Assembly (NCBI RefSeq): GCF_011317445.1
Contig: NZ_JAAAPL010000001.1
Span: 1,612,001-1,676,000 of the forward strand
Direction: 5' to 3'
DNA from: Chelativorans multitrophicus
GTDB taxonomy: Bacteria > Pseudomonadota > Alphaproteobacteria > Rhizobiales > Rhizobiaceae
Length of the DNA: 64,000 bases
Numbering within the stretch: position 1 is the first letter of the stretch; each line of letters starts with the position of its first letter. The position numbers and the translations under genes were made by a program. Below, piece by piece: positions 16,285 through 25,753 of this stretch. Below the pieces are notes generated by a model. It had not been told where the DNA came from, made no database searches, and saw only the letters and a program-made list of their open reading frames with translations.

Positions 16285-17238
16285 ATGAATTTGAAGACGG
16301 CGCTTCTGCCGCTCGCCATGTTTGCTGCGCTGGCTACGGGAACTGCGCAGGCACAGGTCAATCTCATGCTGCCGGCCAATCCGGGCGGTGGATGGGATTC
16401 CACCGGGCGCCAGGCTTTTCAGGCCATGAACGAGGCCGGCATCTATACCGGCGGTGTGAACTTTACGAACAAGGGCGGAGCCGGCGGCACGATCGGCCTT
16501 GCCGAGTTCCAGGGATCGCAGAGCGGCAAGCCCGATGCGCTTGCTGTCTTCGGCGCTATCACCGTGGGCTCGATTATCCTCAACAACTCGCCGATCGACC
16601 TTTCCCAATTTCGCCCGATTGCACGGCTGACCGCCGAATATCTGGTAATCGCGGTCTCCGCCGACTCGCCGCACCAGAGTCTGCAGGACCTGGTCGAGGC
16701 GGTGAAGGCCGATCCCGGCGCCAACGCCGTGGGCGGCGGCTCGGCGGGCGGCGTCGATCACATCGCGCTGGCGCTACTCGCACAGGCTGCGGATATTCCG
16801 GTCGCCGATCTCAATTATATTCCGCAGGCGAGCGGTGCGGAGACGGTGACAGGCATAGTCAACGGAACGCTGGCGGCGGGTATTTCCGGCATCTCCGAGT
16901 TCCAGCAGTTCGCCGAGCAGGGCCGCATCCGCATTCTCGGCATCACCTCCGCCGAGCGGAAGGCCGGCCTCGACGTGCCCACCTTCAAGGAAGCGGGTTA
17001 TGACGTGGATATTGCCAACTGGCGTGGCTTTCTCGGCGCGCCTGGCATGCCCGAAGACAACTACCAGACATGGGTGGACCGCTTCACGCAGATGAACGGC
17101 AGCGAGCCCTGGCAGAAGGTGCTGGAAACGCAGGGCTGGGACCAGTTCTTCCTTTCCGGCGAAGAGTTCGGCACCTTCATCAAGGAAGAAAACGAGCGCA
17201 TCGGCGCCATCCTGAAAGAGGCCGGCCTTGCCAAGTAA
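16285..17238 (+). CDS. tctC: Tripartite tricarboxylate transporter substrate-binding protein TctC
   Basis: Periplasmic receptor, 317 aa, of a TctABC secondary carrier for citrate-like tricarboxylates. Start at ATG 16285 after GGGAGGA; a longer frame from 16192 is an artefact. Signal peptide residues 1-23 (ending TGTAQAQ). The TTT-family N-terminal motif LMLPANPGGGWDSTGR and the GSAGGVDHIALALLAQAA segment are visible. Its stop overlaps tctB. The downstream prpD/prpB-like genes suggest methylcitrate or a related tricarboxylate as ligand. Confidence 0.92.
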   Translation: MNLKTALLPLAMFAALATGTAQAQVNLMLPANPGGGWDSTGRQAFQAMNEAGIYTGGVNFTNKGGAGGTIGLAEFQGSQSGKPDALAVFGAITVGSIILNNSPIDLSQFRPIARLTAEYLVIAVSADSPHQSLQDLVEAVKADPGANAVGGGSAGGVDHIALALLAQAADIPVADLNYIPQASGAETVTGIVNGTLAAGISGISEFQQFAEQGRIRILGITSAERKAGLDVPTFKEAGYDVDIANWRGFLGAPGMPEDNYQTWVDRFTQMNGSEPWQKVLETQGWDQFFLSGEEFGTFIKEENERIGAILKEAGLAK

Positions 17239-17746
17239 CTGGCCGCAAAGCGACACGGCGGGAGGCGGCGCTGCCGCCCCCCGCCCCTGGTGGCTGGGCG
17301 GCCTTGTCATAGCGCTTGGCTGCGTCTGCCTTTACGGTGCCTTCAGCCTGCCCCAGGCCGCCCGCTATGCCGGGGTAGGTCCGGGCCTTTTCGTCACGCT
17401 GGTTGGCAGTGGCCTCGTTCTCCTCGGCCTTCTGCTCCTGATGCAGATCGCGCGTGGCGAAAAATTCGTCCCGCAGGACACCGAGGACGCATCCGGCTCC
17501 GACAAGGCGGACATGACGGCCTTCCTCACCGCGCTTGCGGCGGCAATTGTGCCGGTCCTCACTATAGAGGCGCTTGGCGTTCCCTTTACGGCGATGCTCT
17601 CCTTCACGCTCGTCGCCCGCGCCTTCGGCTCGCGCAAAACCGTGATCGACCTTATCACCGGCGCTATTTTGGGAAGCCTCGCCTGGCTCCTCTTCACGCA
17701 GCTCGGCCTGCAGATCGGCAGCTTCCTGCCGCTTGCGGGCATCTAG
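17228..17746 (+). CDS. tctB: Tripartite tricarboxylate transporter small membrane subunit TctB
   Basis: 172 aa inner-membrane protein with four hydrophobic segments (LGGLVIALGCVCLYGAF; GPGLFVTLVGSGLVLLGLL; FLTALAAAIVPVLTIEALG; TGAILGSLAWLLFTQLGLQ). It begins with TTG at 17228, 11 bp inside tctC, and reads through without another good start, so coupling to tctC translation is likely. TctB is the poorly conserved small subunit that accompanies TctA. Confidence 0.88.
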   Translation: MPSNWPQSDTAGGGAAAPRPWWLGGLVIALGCVCLYGAFSLPQAARYAGVGPGLFVTLVGSGLVLLGLLLLMQIARGEKFVPQDTEDASGSDKADMTAFLTALAAAIVPVLTIEALGVPFTAMLSFTLVARAFGSRKTVIDLITGAILGSLAWLLFTQLGLQIGSFLPLAGI

Positions 17747-17755
17747 GAGGCAGCC

Positions 17756-19243
17756 ATGGAAACCTTTTCGCTGCTCCTGCAAGGTTTTGAGGTCGCGCTC
17801 CAGCCCATCAATCTCTTTTGGGCGCTGGTGGGTTCGGTGCTCGGCACGGCCATAGGGATCCTGCCCGGCATCGGCCCGGCGCTCACCATCGCGCTCCTGC
17901 TCCCGGTCACCATCAGCGTCGCGCCGACATCCGCCTTCATCATGTTCGCGGGCGTGCTCTACGGCGCCATGTATGGCGGCTCGACCACTTCGATCCTCAT
18001 CAACACGCCGGGCGAGGCAGGCTCCATGATGACCGCGCTCGAGGGAAACAAGATGGCGCGTGCAGGCCGCGGCGCCTCGGCGCTTGCGACTGCCGCCATC
18101 GGCTCTTTCGTGGCCGGCACAATCGCCACCCTGGCGCTGACTTTCGCCGCCCCGGCCATCGCCGAGATCGCCTTCTACTTCCGCCCGGCGGACTATTTCG
18201 CGCTGACGGTGCTGGCTTTCACCTCGATGGCGGTGGTGATGGGTACCTCGCGCGTGCGCGGCTTCATATCGTTGTTTTTGGGCCTGGCGCTCGGCCTTAT
18301 CGGCATCGACCAGATGACCGGCCAGGCGCGGCTCACATTCGGCGTACCAGGCCTCTTTGACGGCATGGAACTGGCGGTCGTGCTTGTCTCGCTCTTCGCG
18401 GTCGGCGAAATCCTTTACGTCGCGAGCCGCTATCGGAAAAACAGTTCCGAGATCATCCCCATTCGCGGCCAGATCTGGATGTCGCGCGAGGATTGGAAAC
18501 GCTCGTGGAAACCGTGGCTCAGGGGAGCCTCGCTCGGCTTCCCCATCGGGGCGCTGCCGGGCGGCGGCTCTGAGATCCCGACCATGCTTTCCTACACGCT
18601 AGAGCGGAAGCTGACGAAACACCCGGAAGAGTTTGGCAAGGGCGCGATCGAAGGCGTAGCCGGCCCCGAGGCCGCCAACAACGCGGCCGCCGCCGGTATC
18701 CTGATCCCGCTGTTGACGCTCGGCCTGCCCACCTCCGCCACGGCGGCGGTGCTGCTGGCCGCATTCCAGAATTATGGCCTGCAGCCTGGCCCCTTCCTCT
18801 TCTCCTCCAACCCTCAGCTCGTCTGGGGCCTGATCGCCTCGCTCTATGTGGGCAACGCGATGCTCTTGGTGCTCAACCTGCCGCTCGTCGGCATCTGGGT
18901 GCGGCTTCTCTCCATTCCAGCGCCGCAGCTCTATGGAGGCATCCTTGTCTTTGCCACGATCGGCATCTGGGGCGTGGCGAACTCGCTGGTGGATGTCATC
19001 GCCATGGTGATCATCGGCGTGGCAGGCTATGTGATGCGCGTCTACGATTTCCCCATCGCCCCGGTGCTGATCGGCCTGATCCTCGGGCCGATGGCCGAGC
19101 AGCAGTTGCGCACCGCGCTTGCCGCCGGCCAGGGAAATCCGATCATGCTCGTCTCCACCCCGCTTTCCGTGATTTTCCTGACGATCGCGGCTCTCTTCCT
19201 GCTTGCGCCACTCCTGCTTAGGCGCCTGCGGGCCAACGCTTAA
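17756..19243 (+). CDS. tctA: Tripartite tricarboxylate transporter large permease TctA
   Basis: 495 aa, about eleven to twelve membrane spans; the channel-forming subunit. Typical motifs: [20 protein letters not shown] near residue 25 and the repeated [20 protein letters not shown] near residue 260, plus [24 protein letters not shown] precedes ATG 17756. Followed by 82 bp to the prpD-like gene, apparently the same transcript. Confidence 0.93.
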   Translation: METFSLLLQGFEVALQPINLFWALVGSVLGTAIGILPGIGPALTIALLLPVTISVAPTSAFIMFAGVLYGAMYGGSTTSILINTPGEAGSMMTALEGNKMARAGRGASALATAAIGSFVAGTIATLALTFAAPAIAEIAFYFRPADYFALTVLAFTSMAVVMGTSRVRGFISLFLGLALGLIGIDQMTGQARLTFGVPGLFDGMELAVVLVSLFAVGEILYVASRYRKNSSEIIPIRGQIWMSREDWKRSWKPWLRGASLGFPIGALPGGGSEIPTMLSYTLERKLTKHPEEFGKGAIEGVAGPEAANNAAAAGILIPLLTLGLPTSATAAVLLAAFQNYGLQPGPFLFSSNPQLVWGLIASLYVGNAMLLVLNLPLVGIWVRLLSIPAPQLYGGILVFATIGIWGVANSLVDVIAMVIIGVAGYVMRVYDFPIAPVLIGLILGPMAEQQLRTALAAGQGNPIMLVSTPLSVIFLTIAALFLLAPLLLRRLRANA

Positions 19244-19325
19244 CAAGAGCATGATTCCGAAGAGTTGCACACTCTCGGCAAGATCATGCGGCTGAAGAAC
19301 CAAAAACAATAGGCAACGTCAAACA

Positions 19326-20849
19326 ATGAAAAAACACACTGTGAAGGTCCACCCCTCGGCAGCAAAGCTTCCGCGCGAGGAGCAACTTGCCTGGCACATT
19401 GCGGATTTTGCCGCCCATTGCGGCCCGCTCGATGCCGACGTGCAGGACATGATCGCCTGCCGCATCGTCGACAATGCCGCCGTGGCACTCGCCGCGATCA
19501 ACCGCAAGCCGGTGGCGGCGGCCCGCGCGATGGCGCTGGCCCACCCGCGCAAGCGCGGCGCAACCCTCTTCGGCCTGCCTGCCGCGACGCGCGTCGATGC
19601 CGAATGGGCGGCCTGGGCCAACGCGACGGCCGTGCGCGAGCTCGATTTCCACGACACGTTCCTTGCCGCCGACTATTCGCACCCGGGCGACTCCATTTCG
19701 CCGCTGGTCGCAGTGGCGCAGCAGATGGGGCTGGACGGGGCCGCTCTTGCCCGCGGCATTGCGGTCGCCTACGAGATCCACGTGGCGCTGGTGAAGGCGA
19801 TCTCGCTGCACAAGTACAAGAAGGATCATGTGGCCCATTTGGCCCCCGCCACCACGGCCGGCATTGGCGCCATGCTCGGCCTGCCGACGGACGTCATCTT
19901 CCAGGCGGTAAACCAGGCCGTCCACCTCGCCTTCTCCACGCGGCAATCGCGCAAGGGCGAGATCAGCTCCTGGAAAGCCTACGTGCCGGGCTTCTCCGGC
20001 AAACTCGCCATCGAATGCATCGACCGCGCCATGCGCGGCGAGGCGGCCCCCTCCCCCATCTATGAGGGCGAGGATTCCGTCATCGCCTGGATGCTCGGCG
20101 GGCCTGAGACCGCCTACGAGGTCTTCCTGCCCGCCCCTGGCGAGAGCCCGCGCGGCATTATGGAGACCTACACCAAGGCGCATTCCGCCGAATACCAGGC
20201 GCAGGCGCTGATCGACCTCGCCATCGAGCTTTCCGGCCAGATTGGCGATCTTTCTGAGGTGCGCGACATCCTTTTGGAGACGAGCCACCACACGCATTAT
20301 GTGATCGGCACCGGCGCCAATGACCCGCAGAAGATGGACCCGGAGGCGAGCCGCGAGACGCTCGACCATTCCATCATGTACATCCTGGCCGTGGCGCTGG
20401 AAGACCGCAAATGGCACCATGTGGATTCCTACACGCGCGAGCGTTCACGCCGCGCCTCCACGGTGGAGCTCTGGCACAAGATCAGAACGGTGGAGGACCA
20501 GGTCTGGACCACGCGCTATCACGAGCCAGACCCTGCCAAACGCGCCTTCGGCGGCAGGCTCATCGTCACCATGAAAGACGGCCGTGTGATCTCCGGCGAG
20601 CGGGCGGTGGCCGATGCCCACCCCAACGGTGCTCGCCCCTGGACCTGGCCGGATTATGTCGGCAAGTTCGATGGACTCACACGCGAGATGCTGGGCGCGC
20701 CGGAGCGCGAGGCGTTCCTGTCCGCGGCCAAGGGATTTGCAAAGCTTGCCCCCGGCGCGCTCGACGCGCTGGTGCCCGCGCTCACCGCCGGAAGCGTGAA
20801 CCCGTCACGCCCAACCGGCGAAGGCATTTTCGACCGCGGTCTGGAGTAG
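19326..20849 (+). CDS. prpD: MmgE/PrpD family 2-methylcitrate dehydratase-like protein
   Basis: 507 aa member of the MmgE/PrpD fold, cofactor-independent dehydratases acting on 2-methylcitrate or similar tricarboxylates. Family segments: HIADFAAHCGPLDADVQD, the substrate-binding REIDFHDTF-like stretch (here ELDFHDTFLAADYSHPGD) and AFSTRQSRKGEISSWK. Downstream prpB-like lyase begins 4 bp after the stop. No prpC-like synthase accompanies it, so the tricarboxylate is probably taken up by TctABC and not made inside. Exact substrate is inferred. Confidence 0.82.
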   Translation: MKKHTVKVHPSAAKLPREEQLAWHIADFAAHCGPLDADVQDMIACRIVDNAAVALAAINRKPVAAARAMALAHPRKRGATLFGLPAATRVDAEWAAWANATAVRELDFHDTFLAADYSHPGDSISPLVAVAQQMGLDGAALARGIAVAYEIHVALVKAISLHKYKKDHVAHLAPATTAGIGAMLGLPTDVIFQAVNQAVHLAFSTRQSRKGEISSWKAYVPGFSGKLAIECIDRAMRGEAAPSPIYEGEDSVIAWMLGGPETAYEVFLPAPGESPRGIMETYTKAHSAEYQAQALIDLAIELSGQIGDLSEVRDILLETSHHTHYVIGTGANDPQKMDPEASRETLDHSIMYILAVALEDRKWHHVDSYTRERSRRASTVELWHKIRTVEDQVWTTRYHEPDPAKRAFGGRLIVTMKDGRVISGERAVADAHPNGARPWTWPDYVGKFDGLTREMLGAPEREAFLSAAKGFAKLAPGALDALVPALTAGSVNPSRPTGEGIFDRGLE

Positions 20850-20853
20850 GCCG

Positions 20854-21735
20854 ATGCTCAATCACGAGATCAACAGGGCGTTCCGCGCGCGGCTGGAGAA
20901 GGGCGGCGCGCTCCTGCTGCCGGGTGCGGCCAACGCGCTTGCCGCGCGCATCATCGCCGATCTGGGCTTCGAGGCGATCTATCTTTCCGGCGCGGGCCTG
21001 ACCAACACCTATCTCGGCATGCCGGACTTGGGCTTCGTCAGCCTGCCGGAGATCGCGCAACATACGGCCACCATCCGCGACGCGACGGACCTGCCCATCG
21101 TCGTCGATGCCGACACCGGCTTCGGCAATGCGCTCAACGTGCGCCACACGGTTCGCACCCTGGAGCGTGCCGGCGCCAGCGCCATCCAGATTGAGGACCA
21201 GGTGAGCCCGAAGCGCTGCGGCCATTTTTCCGGCAAGGACGTTGTGGACCTTGCCGAAGCCCGCAGCCGCATCAAGGCCGCCGCCGACGCCCGCCAGGAC
21301 GAAAACCTGCTGATCGTCGCCCGCACCGATGCGCGGGCCACACTGGGCTTTGACGCGGCCATCGAGCGGGCGCAGGCTTTCATCGAGGACGGCGCGGACA
21401 TTACCTTTGTCGAAGCGCCGGAAAGCACGGACGAGATCCGCGCCATTCCTGCCCGCCTGAAGGGCACGCCGCAGCTCGTGAACCTCGTCGTCGGCGGGCG
21501 CACGCCGATCATGGATTTCGACGAGCTGAACGCAATGGGTTTTTCGCTCGTGCTTTATGCCAACGTGGCGTTGCAGGGCGCGGTCTACGGCATGCAGGCC
21601 GCGCTCGGAAAGCTCAAGGCGGACGGAAAGCTGGATGAATCCGGGCCGGTCGCGGGTTTCAAGGAGCGCCAACGGCTTGTGGCAAAGCCTTTCTTCGACG
21701 AGTTGGAACGGCGCTATTCCACCGAGAAGGCGTGA
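20854..21735 (+). CDS. prpB: 2-methylisocitrate lyase-like enzyme (isocitrate lyase/PEP mutase superfamily)
   Basis: 293 aa Mg2+-dependent C-C lyase. Catalytic motif KRCGH at residues 120-124 and metal-binding Asp residues in VVDADTGFGN (about 85-87). In the methylcitrate cycle PrpB splits 2-methylisocitrate into pyruvate and succinate. Relatives that cleave dimethylmalate or oxaloacetate share these motifs, so the name rests on the neighbouring prpD-like gene. Coupled to prpD (4-bp gap) and to gntR (4-bp gap). Confidence 0.82.
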   Translation: MLNHEINRAFRARLEKGGALLLPGAANALAARIIADLGFEAIYLSGAGLTNTYLGMPDLGFVSLPEIAQHTATIRDATDLPIVVDADTGFGNALNVRHTVRTLERAGASAIQIEDQVSPKRCGHFSGKDVVDLAEARSRIKAAADARQDENLLIVARTDARATLGFDAAIERAQAFIEDGADITFVEAPESTDEIRAIPARLKGTPQLVNLVVGGRTPIMDFDELNAMGFSLVLYANVALQGAVYGMQAALGKLKADGKLDESGPVAGFKERQRLVAKPFFDELERRYSTEKA

Positions 21736-21739
21736 ACTC

Positions 21740-22444
21740 GTGGTGGAGACGGAAGAGATCGGAGCGGAGGCTGAACAGGACTTTCAGTCGCTGTCGGATT
21801 CGCTATTCGAGAAGCTGAGCGAGGCCATCGTTCGAGGCGAACTTCCCCCAGGCACAAAGCTTAGCGAACCCAAGCTCGCCGCGCGCCACGGCGTGAGCCG
21901 TGGGCCCCTGCGCGAGGCGATCAGGCGGCTGGAGGAGCGCAAGCTCGTCACGCGTACCCCACGCCAGGGGGTGCGGGTGATCGTGCCCTCGCACAAGCAC
22001 GTCGTCGAGCTTTTCCATATCCGCGAGGTGCTGGAGGGGCTGGCCGCGCGCGAGGCCGCGCGCCACGCCACGCCTGCCGACATCGAAGAGCTGCGATCGA
22101 TGCTCGAACGGCATGCGCAGGTGCTCGCCAGCCCGGATGCCATGGTCTACTGGCAGGCGCGGGCCAATTCCGATTTCCACTTTCTCATCGCGCGGATCGC
22201 GCGCAACGAGCAGCTCTTCAACCTGCTCTCCGGCGAGTACTACACGCTGTTCCGCCTTTACCGGATGCAGCATCGCCTGGTGCCGGGCCGCGCCAAACGC
22301 GCGCTTCTGGAGCATGAGCGCATCGCCGATGCGATTGCAGACCATGACTGCGAGCTCGCCGAAATGCTGATGCGCCGCCACGTCGCGGCTGCTCGCAAAT
22401 CGCTCGAGACGAGCATCGGTGGAAGCGACGAAGGTCTCGAATAG
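21740..22444 (+). CDS. FCD-domain GntR family regulator of the tct-prp operon
   Basis: 234 aa. N-terminal winged helix (about residues 15-85; LSEPKLAARHGVSRGPLREA is the recognition region) and C-terminal FCD ligand domain with candidate metal/ligand residues (DFHFLIARIA, HERIADAI). It starts with GTG at 21740 or 21743, 4 to 7 bp after the prpB-like stop, with GAGAAGG at suitable distance. As last gene of the operon it probably controls it, through the paired TTGTCGACA sites around the tctC promoter. Confidence 0.85.
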   Translation: MVETEEIGAEAEQDFQSLSDSLFEKLSEAIVRGELPPGTKLSEPKLAARHGVSRGPLREAIRRLEERKLVTRTPRQGVRVIVPSHKHVVELFHIREVLEGLAAREAARHATPADIEELRSMLERHAQVLASPDAMVYWQARANSDFHFLIARIARNEQLFNLLSGEYYTLFRLYRMQHRLVPGRAKRALLEHERIADAIADHDCELAEMLMRRHVAAARKSLETSIGGSDEGLE

Positions 22445-22549
22445 ACCCTCGTCTTCCAAGTCAGCCGCGATGAATGGCTTGAACACAGTCCTGATCAGTC
22501 GTCCGCCCGCCCTTGGAGCAGCCTGATCGATGCAACTGAACTGAGCGGT

Positions 22550-22996
22550 TCAGCGCCGCCCGTCCATCTCGTTGAGTTTTTCCACACGGCGGCGGAACTC
22601 CTCGCTAGTCGAGAATTCAGCGCTAAGATAAGCGCTGACGAGGTCACGGGCGAGCCATGCCCCAACAATCTGCGCGCCGATGCAAAGGACGTTAACATCA
22701 TCGTGCTCAACGCACTGGTGCGCCGAATAAACGTCGTGGCCGACCGCGGCGCGGATACCCGCCCGCTTGTTTGCGGCAATGGCGGCGCCGACACCGGTGC
22801 CGCAAACCATGAGCCCGCGATCGCCCTCCCCCTTCAGTAGCTTGTCGGTGAGGTCCTGCGCGATATCAGGAAAATCGACCGGATCAGTGCTGTGGCAGCC
22901 AACGTCGATCACCTCATGCCCGAGGCTTTCGATATGCGAGATGATATCGGCCTTGAGAGGATAACCTGCGTGATCTGAGCCAATAATGATTTTCAT
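22550..22996 (-). CDS. rpiB: RpiB/LacA/LacB family sugar-phosphate isomerase
   Basis: 148 aa. Starts MKIIIGSDHAGYPLKADI, the family N-terminus, with catalytic Cys in MVCGTGVGAAIAANK and the DVNVLCIGAQIVG core. Members isomerise ribose-5-P, allose-6-P, galactose-6-P or erythrulose-4-P. It is the last gene of a TRAP-transporter operon with a beta-hydroxyacid dehydrogenase, so a catabolic sugar or polyol role is more likely than housekeeping ribose-5-P isomerisation. The gap to the preceding gene is 42 bp. Confidence 0.85.
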   Translation of the reverse strand: MKIIIGSDHAGYPLKADIISHIESLGHEVIDVGCHSTDPVDFPDIAQDLTDKLLKGEGDRGLMVCGTGVGAAIAANKRAGIRAAVGHDVYSAHQCVEHDDVNVLCIGAQIVGAWLARDLVSAYLSAEFSTSEEFRRRVEKLNEMDGRR

Positions 22997-23038
22997 GCGA
23001 AATTCCTGTCGAAATTGTTGGGGGCCGCGGTCCGGCGA

Positions 23039-23941
23039 TCATGCCTGGTTGGTAAGACGGTCATAGGTACGGAACATGGCCTGGTTGCCGTTCGATCCTT
23101 CGCCATGTGCACGTGCTTCGAGATAAAGTGACGTTGCCATTGCAAGGCCCGGAAGGGGCAGGCCCTTCTCGAATGCCGCCTCTCCCGCCAGACGAAGATC
23201 CTTGAGCTGCAGGTCAATGCGGAACCCTGCGGAATCATCTTTGGCAATTACCTGAGGCCCGAGATTTTCGAGCATCCACGACCCGGCTGCACCGCCCATT
23301 AGTGTTTCCCGCAGAAGGTTCAGATCACCTCCCTGCGCGCGGCAGAGCGCAAAGGCTTCGCACATGGCTTGAATATGCACCCCCACCATAAGCTGGTTGC
23401 ACATCTTGAACACCTGGCCCATCCCCAGGTCGCCCGCATGAATGATGGTGGTTCCCATCCCCTCGAGCACTGGCCGTGCCTTGGCGAACGCCTCAGGGGA
23501 GCCGCCGCACATGATTGACAGCTCTCCCGCGATCGCGCCTCTTACGCCGCCGCTGACCGGGGCATCCACTAGATCCACACCCCGACTGGCCAGATCCTGC
23601 CCGATGGCGCGGATCCCGGAGGCCGAGATCGTACTCATGTCGATAACGAGGGTTCCGGTGGGCAGCAACGTTCCGATCCCATCCTCGCCGAGCAGAACGC
23701 TTTGTACGTGCGGCGTATCCGGAAGCATCGTCACCACCACGTCCGCACCGGCAACCGCCGCCGCCAGGCTATCCGCGACAGTGACGCCGTCGCTGCGCAG
23801 GTTTTCCAGCGCCGCAGGGCTCCGGTCGTATGCCTTGAGGGCGAAGCCGGCTTTGCGAAGATTCGCAATCATGGGCCGCCCCATAACCCCGGCTCCGATG
23901 AAGGCGAGCGCGGGCAATGAACTGACCTCGGGTTCTGTCAT
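23039..23941 (-). CDS. NAD(P)-dependent beta-hydroxyacid dehydrogenase (3-hydroxyisobutyrate dehydrogenase family)
   Basis: 300 aa from ATG 23941, which overlaps the dctQ stop by 4 bp. Rossmann motif LAFIGAGVMGRPMIANL, substrate loop DAPVSGGVRGA, and catalytic Lys region GMGQVFKMCNQLMVG (Lys in FKMCNQ) are all present. Family members oxidise 3-hydroxyisobutyrate, tartronate semialdehyde (reverse), 6-phosphogluconate-like or threonate-type acids. With TRAP uptake and an RpiB-like isomerase nearby, a sugar-acid or polyol-acid substrate is the best inference. Confidence 0.85.
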   Translation of the reverse strand: MTEPEVSSLPALAFIGAGVMGRPMIANLRKAGFALKAYDRSPAALENLRSDGVTVADSLAAAVAGADVVVTMLPDTPHVQSVLLGEDGIGTLLPTGTLVIDMSTISASGIRAIGQDLASRGVDLVDAPVSGGVRGAIAGELSIMCGGSPEAFAKARPVLEGMGTTIIHAGDLGMGQVFKMCNQLMVGVHIQAMCEAFALCRAQGGDLNLLRETLMGGAAGSWMLENLGPQVIAKDDSAGFRIDLQLKDLRLAGEAAFEKGLPLPGLAMATSLYLEARAHGEGSNGNQAMFRTYDRLTNQA

Positions 23942-24426
23942 GTTGGTGCTTTCGTACTTGTTAGTTGGTTTTCGAGGATAAAGAGGATCGACAGTGCGGC
24001 CGACACGGGAATGATGATGTAGACCCAGCCAAGCGGCAGCCGCAGGACCGGGGTGAACTGGCCGAATCCGCTTTGCGTGAACTCGATGCCGAACCAACCG
24101 ATTCCGGCCATGGCAAATATGCAGCCGATATCGATCAGCCTATTGAGAAGGCGCGATGCACCGACTGGCAGGCTGTCGGCAATGGTCGATATGGCTAGGT
24201 GAGCCCGGGCACGAAAGGCCAGCGCGATACCGCAAAAGATCGACACTGTGAAACAGGACATGAGCAAATCGTCGAGCCAGAGCACAGACGTGCTGAACAG
24301 GGTTCGGGCGACGACCTGAACGACGATACCGACAAACATCGCGGCCAGGGAAAGGACCGTCAGCGCCGACAGGACATACGCAAGCACCTGGCATGTCCGG
24401 TGGAAGAAAGTATCAAAGCCGCTCAT
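23938..24426 (-). CDS. dctQ: TRAP transporter small permease DctQ
   Basis: 162 aa with four membrane segments (LAYVLSALTVLSLAAMFVGI; LLMSCFTVSIFCGIALAF; IGCIFAMAGIGWFGIEF; LGWVYIIIPVSAALSILF). True start is ATG 24426, overlapping dctM by 4 bp; a longer upstream frame is an artefact. DctQ bridges the periplasmic receptor and DctM in Na+-driven TRAP importers. Confidence 0.9.
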   Translation of the reverse strand: MSGFDTFFHRTCQVLAYVLSALTVLSLAAMFVGIVVQVVARTLFSTSVLWLDDLLMSCFTVSIFCGIALAFRARAHLAISTIADSLPVGASRLLNRLIDIGCIFAMAGIGWFGIEFTQSGFGQFTPVLRLPLGWVYIIIPVSAALSILFILENQLTSTKAPT

Positions 24427-25697
24427 GGCACGACCCACGTAACCAGAGGAGGAAAGATCCAGATCAAGGCAGCGACGGCGGTCATTGCGAGAATGAACGG
24501 CACGCATTCCCGCGCCACGTCCCAAACTTTGACCGGGGTGATCGACGAGACGACGAAAAGGCACAACCCCACAGGCGGCGTGATGAGACCGATGGCCAGG
24601 ATCACCATGATGACCATGGTAGCGACCAACGGATCAACTCCGACTTGGCTGAACAGGGGAATGATGATCGGCCCGGCCATCAGAATGGTCGTGGTGGTAT
24701 CCAGAAACATTCCCAACACGAACATCAGCAGCCCCGCAGCAATGATGAAGCCAAGCGGCGTTTCGGATACGCTGAGGATCAAGCTGCCGATTTGCGCCGG
24801 CATTCCGGAAACCGTCAGAAAAAAGGAGAATACGGTGGCGCCGCAGATGATGAACATGATCGAGGCGCTGGTCTTGCCGGCCTGGACGAACACCGCTGCA
24901 AGCTTTCGGGGTGACAGCTCGCGATAAACTCCGAAACTAAGGATAAGCGCATAGGCGAGCGCGACGACGGAGGCTTCGGTCGGTGTGAAGGCACCGATCA
25001 GAATGCCTCCGATGATGATGACCGGGGCACCGAGGGCCAGCAGGCCATCCTTCAAGGACGACAGGAAAAAGCCCGCACGGAACGGACGAAATCCTCGTTG
25101 GAACCCGCGGCGTTGGCAAATCCAGGTGCTGACCAATGCAAGCGCCAGAGTGATCAAGATGCCGGGCACGATACCCGCCATGAAAAGCTCATTGAGGGAC
25201 TGGCCTGAAATATAGCTCCAGACGATCATCGGGATCGATGGCGGGATGATCATGCCGACCGGGGAAGCGGCCGCCGTCACCGCCGCGCTGTAGCGGCGTG
25301 AGTATCCCTCTCGTTCCATCGCCGGGATCATGACCGACCCGACCGCCGAGGTATCCGCAACCGCAGACCCTGATATGCCGCCAAAGACCATGGAGGCACC
25401 GATATTCGCGTTCGCAAGCCCGCCGGGAAGATACCCCAGACAAGCATCGCAAAAACCTATGAGGCGCCTCGATATACCGCCGGCTTCCATGACCGCGCCT
25501 GCCAGGATGAAAAAGGGAATGGCGAGCAGAACGAAGCTTTCAGATCCCGCCGCGAAACGCTGGATCACCACAAGCATAGGGAAGTCGAGAAGCCACAGGC
25601 CGAAGGCACCTGCCAGCGTCAGCGCAAGAGCAATCGGGATTCCGGTGAGGAGCAACACGATGAGCGCGCTCACCGCGTAGAACGCTTCTAGTGACAT
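24423..25697 (-). CDS. dctM: TRAP transporter large permease DctM
   Basis: 424 aa, about twelve membrane spans, the transport channel. Conserved DctM pieces: PFFILAGAVMEAGGISRRLI, SAVADTSAVGSVMIPAMERE and ASPVGMIIPPSIPMI, and near the C-terminus ITPPVGLCLFVVSSI. Overlaps dctQ (ATGA). It starts 56 bp downstream of dctP. Confidence 0.93.
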   Translation of the reverse strand: MSLEAFYAVSALIVLLLTGIPIALALTLAGAFGLWLLDFPMLVVIQRFAAGSESFVLLAIPFFILAGAVMEAGGISRRLIGFCDACLGYLPGGLANANIGASMVFGGISGSAVADTSAVGSVMIPAMEREGYSRRYSAAVTAAASPVGMIIPPSIPMIVWSYISGQSLNELFMAGIVPGILITLALALVSTWICQRRGFQRGFRPFRAGFFLSSLKDGLLALGAPVIIIGGILIGAFTPTEASVVALAYALILSFGVYRELSPRKLAAVFVQAGKTSASIMFIICGATVFSFFLTVSGMPAQIGSLILSVSETPLGFIIAAGLLMFVLGMFLDTTTTILMAGPIIIPLFSQVGVDPLVATMVIMVILAIGLITPPVGLCLFVVSSITPVKVWDVARECVPFILAMTAVAALIWIFPPLVTWVVP

Positions 25698-25753
25698 GGA
25701 GTTTTACCTTGGGCTAGGCGGAGAGCGGTTAGCACTCTCCGCCTGTGCGTAAC

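Noticed and set aside
19284-20420. 378-codon open frame on the minus strand
   Set aside because: Antisense to the prpD-like gene, low-complexity composition, no ribosome-binding site.
22536-22553. CTGAAC/GTTCAG hairpin at the rpiB stop codon
   Set aside because: Only six base pairs, overlaps the coding end and has no T tract.
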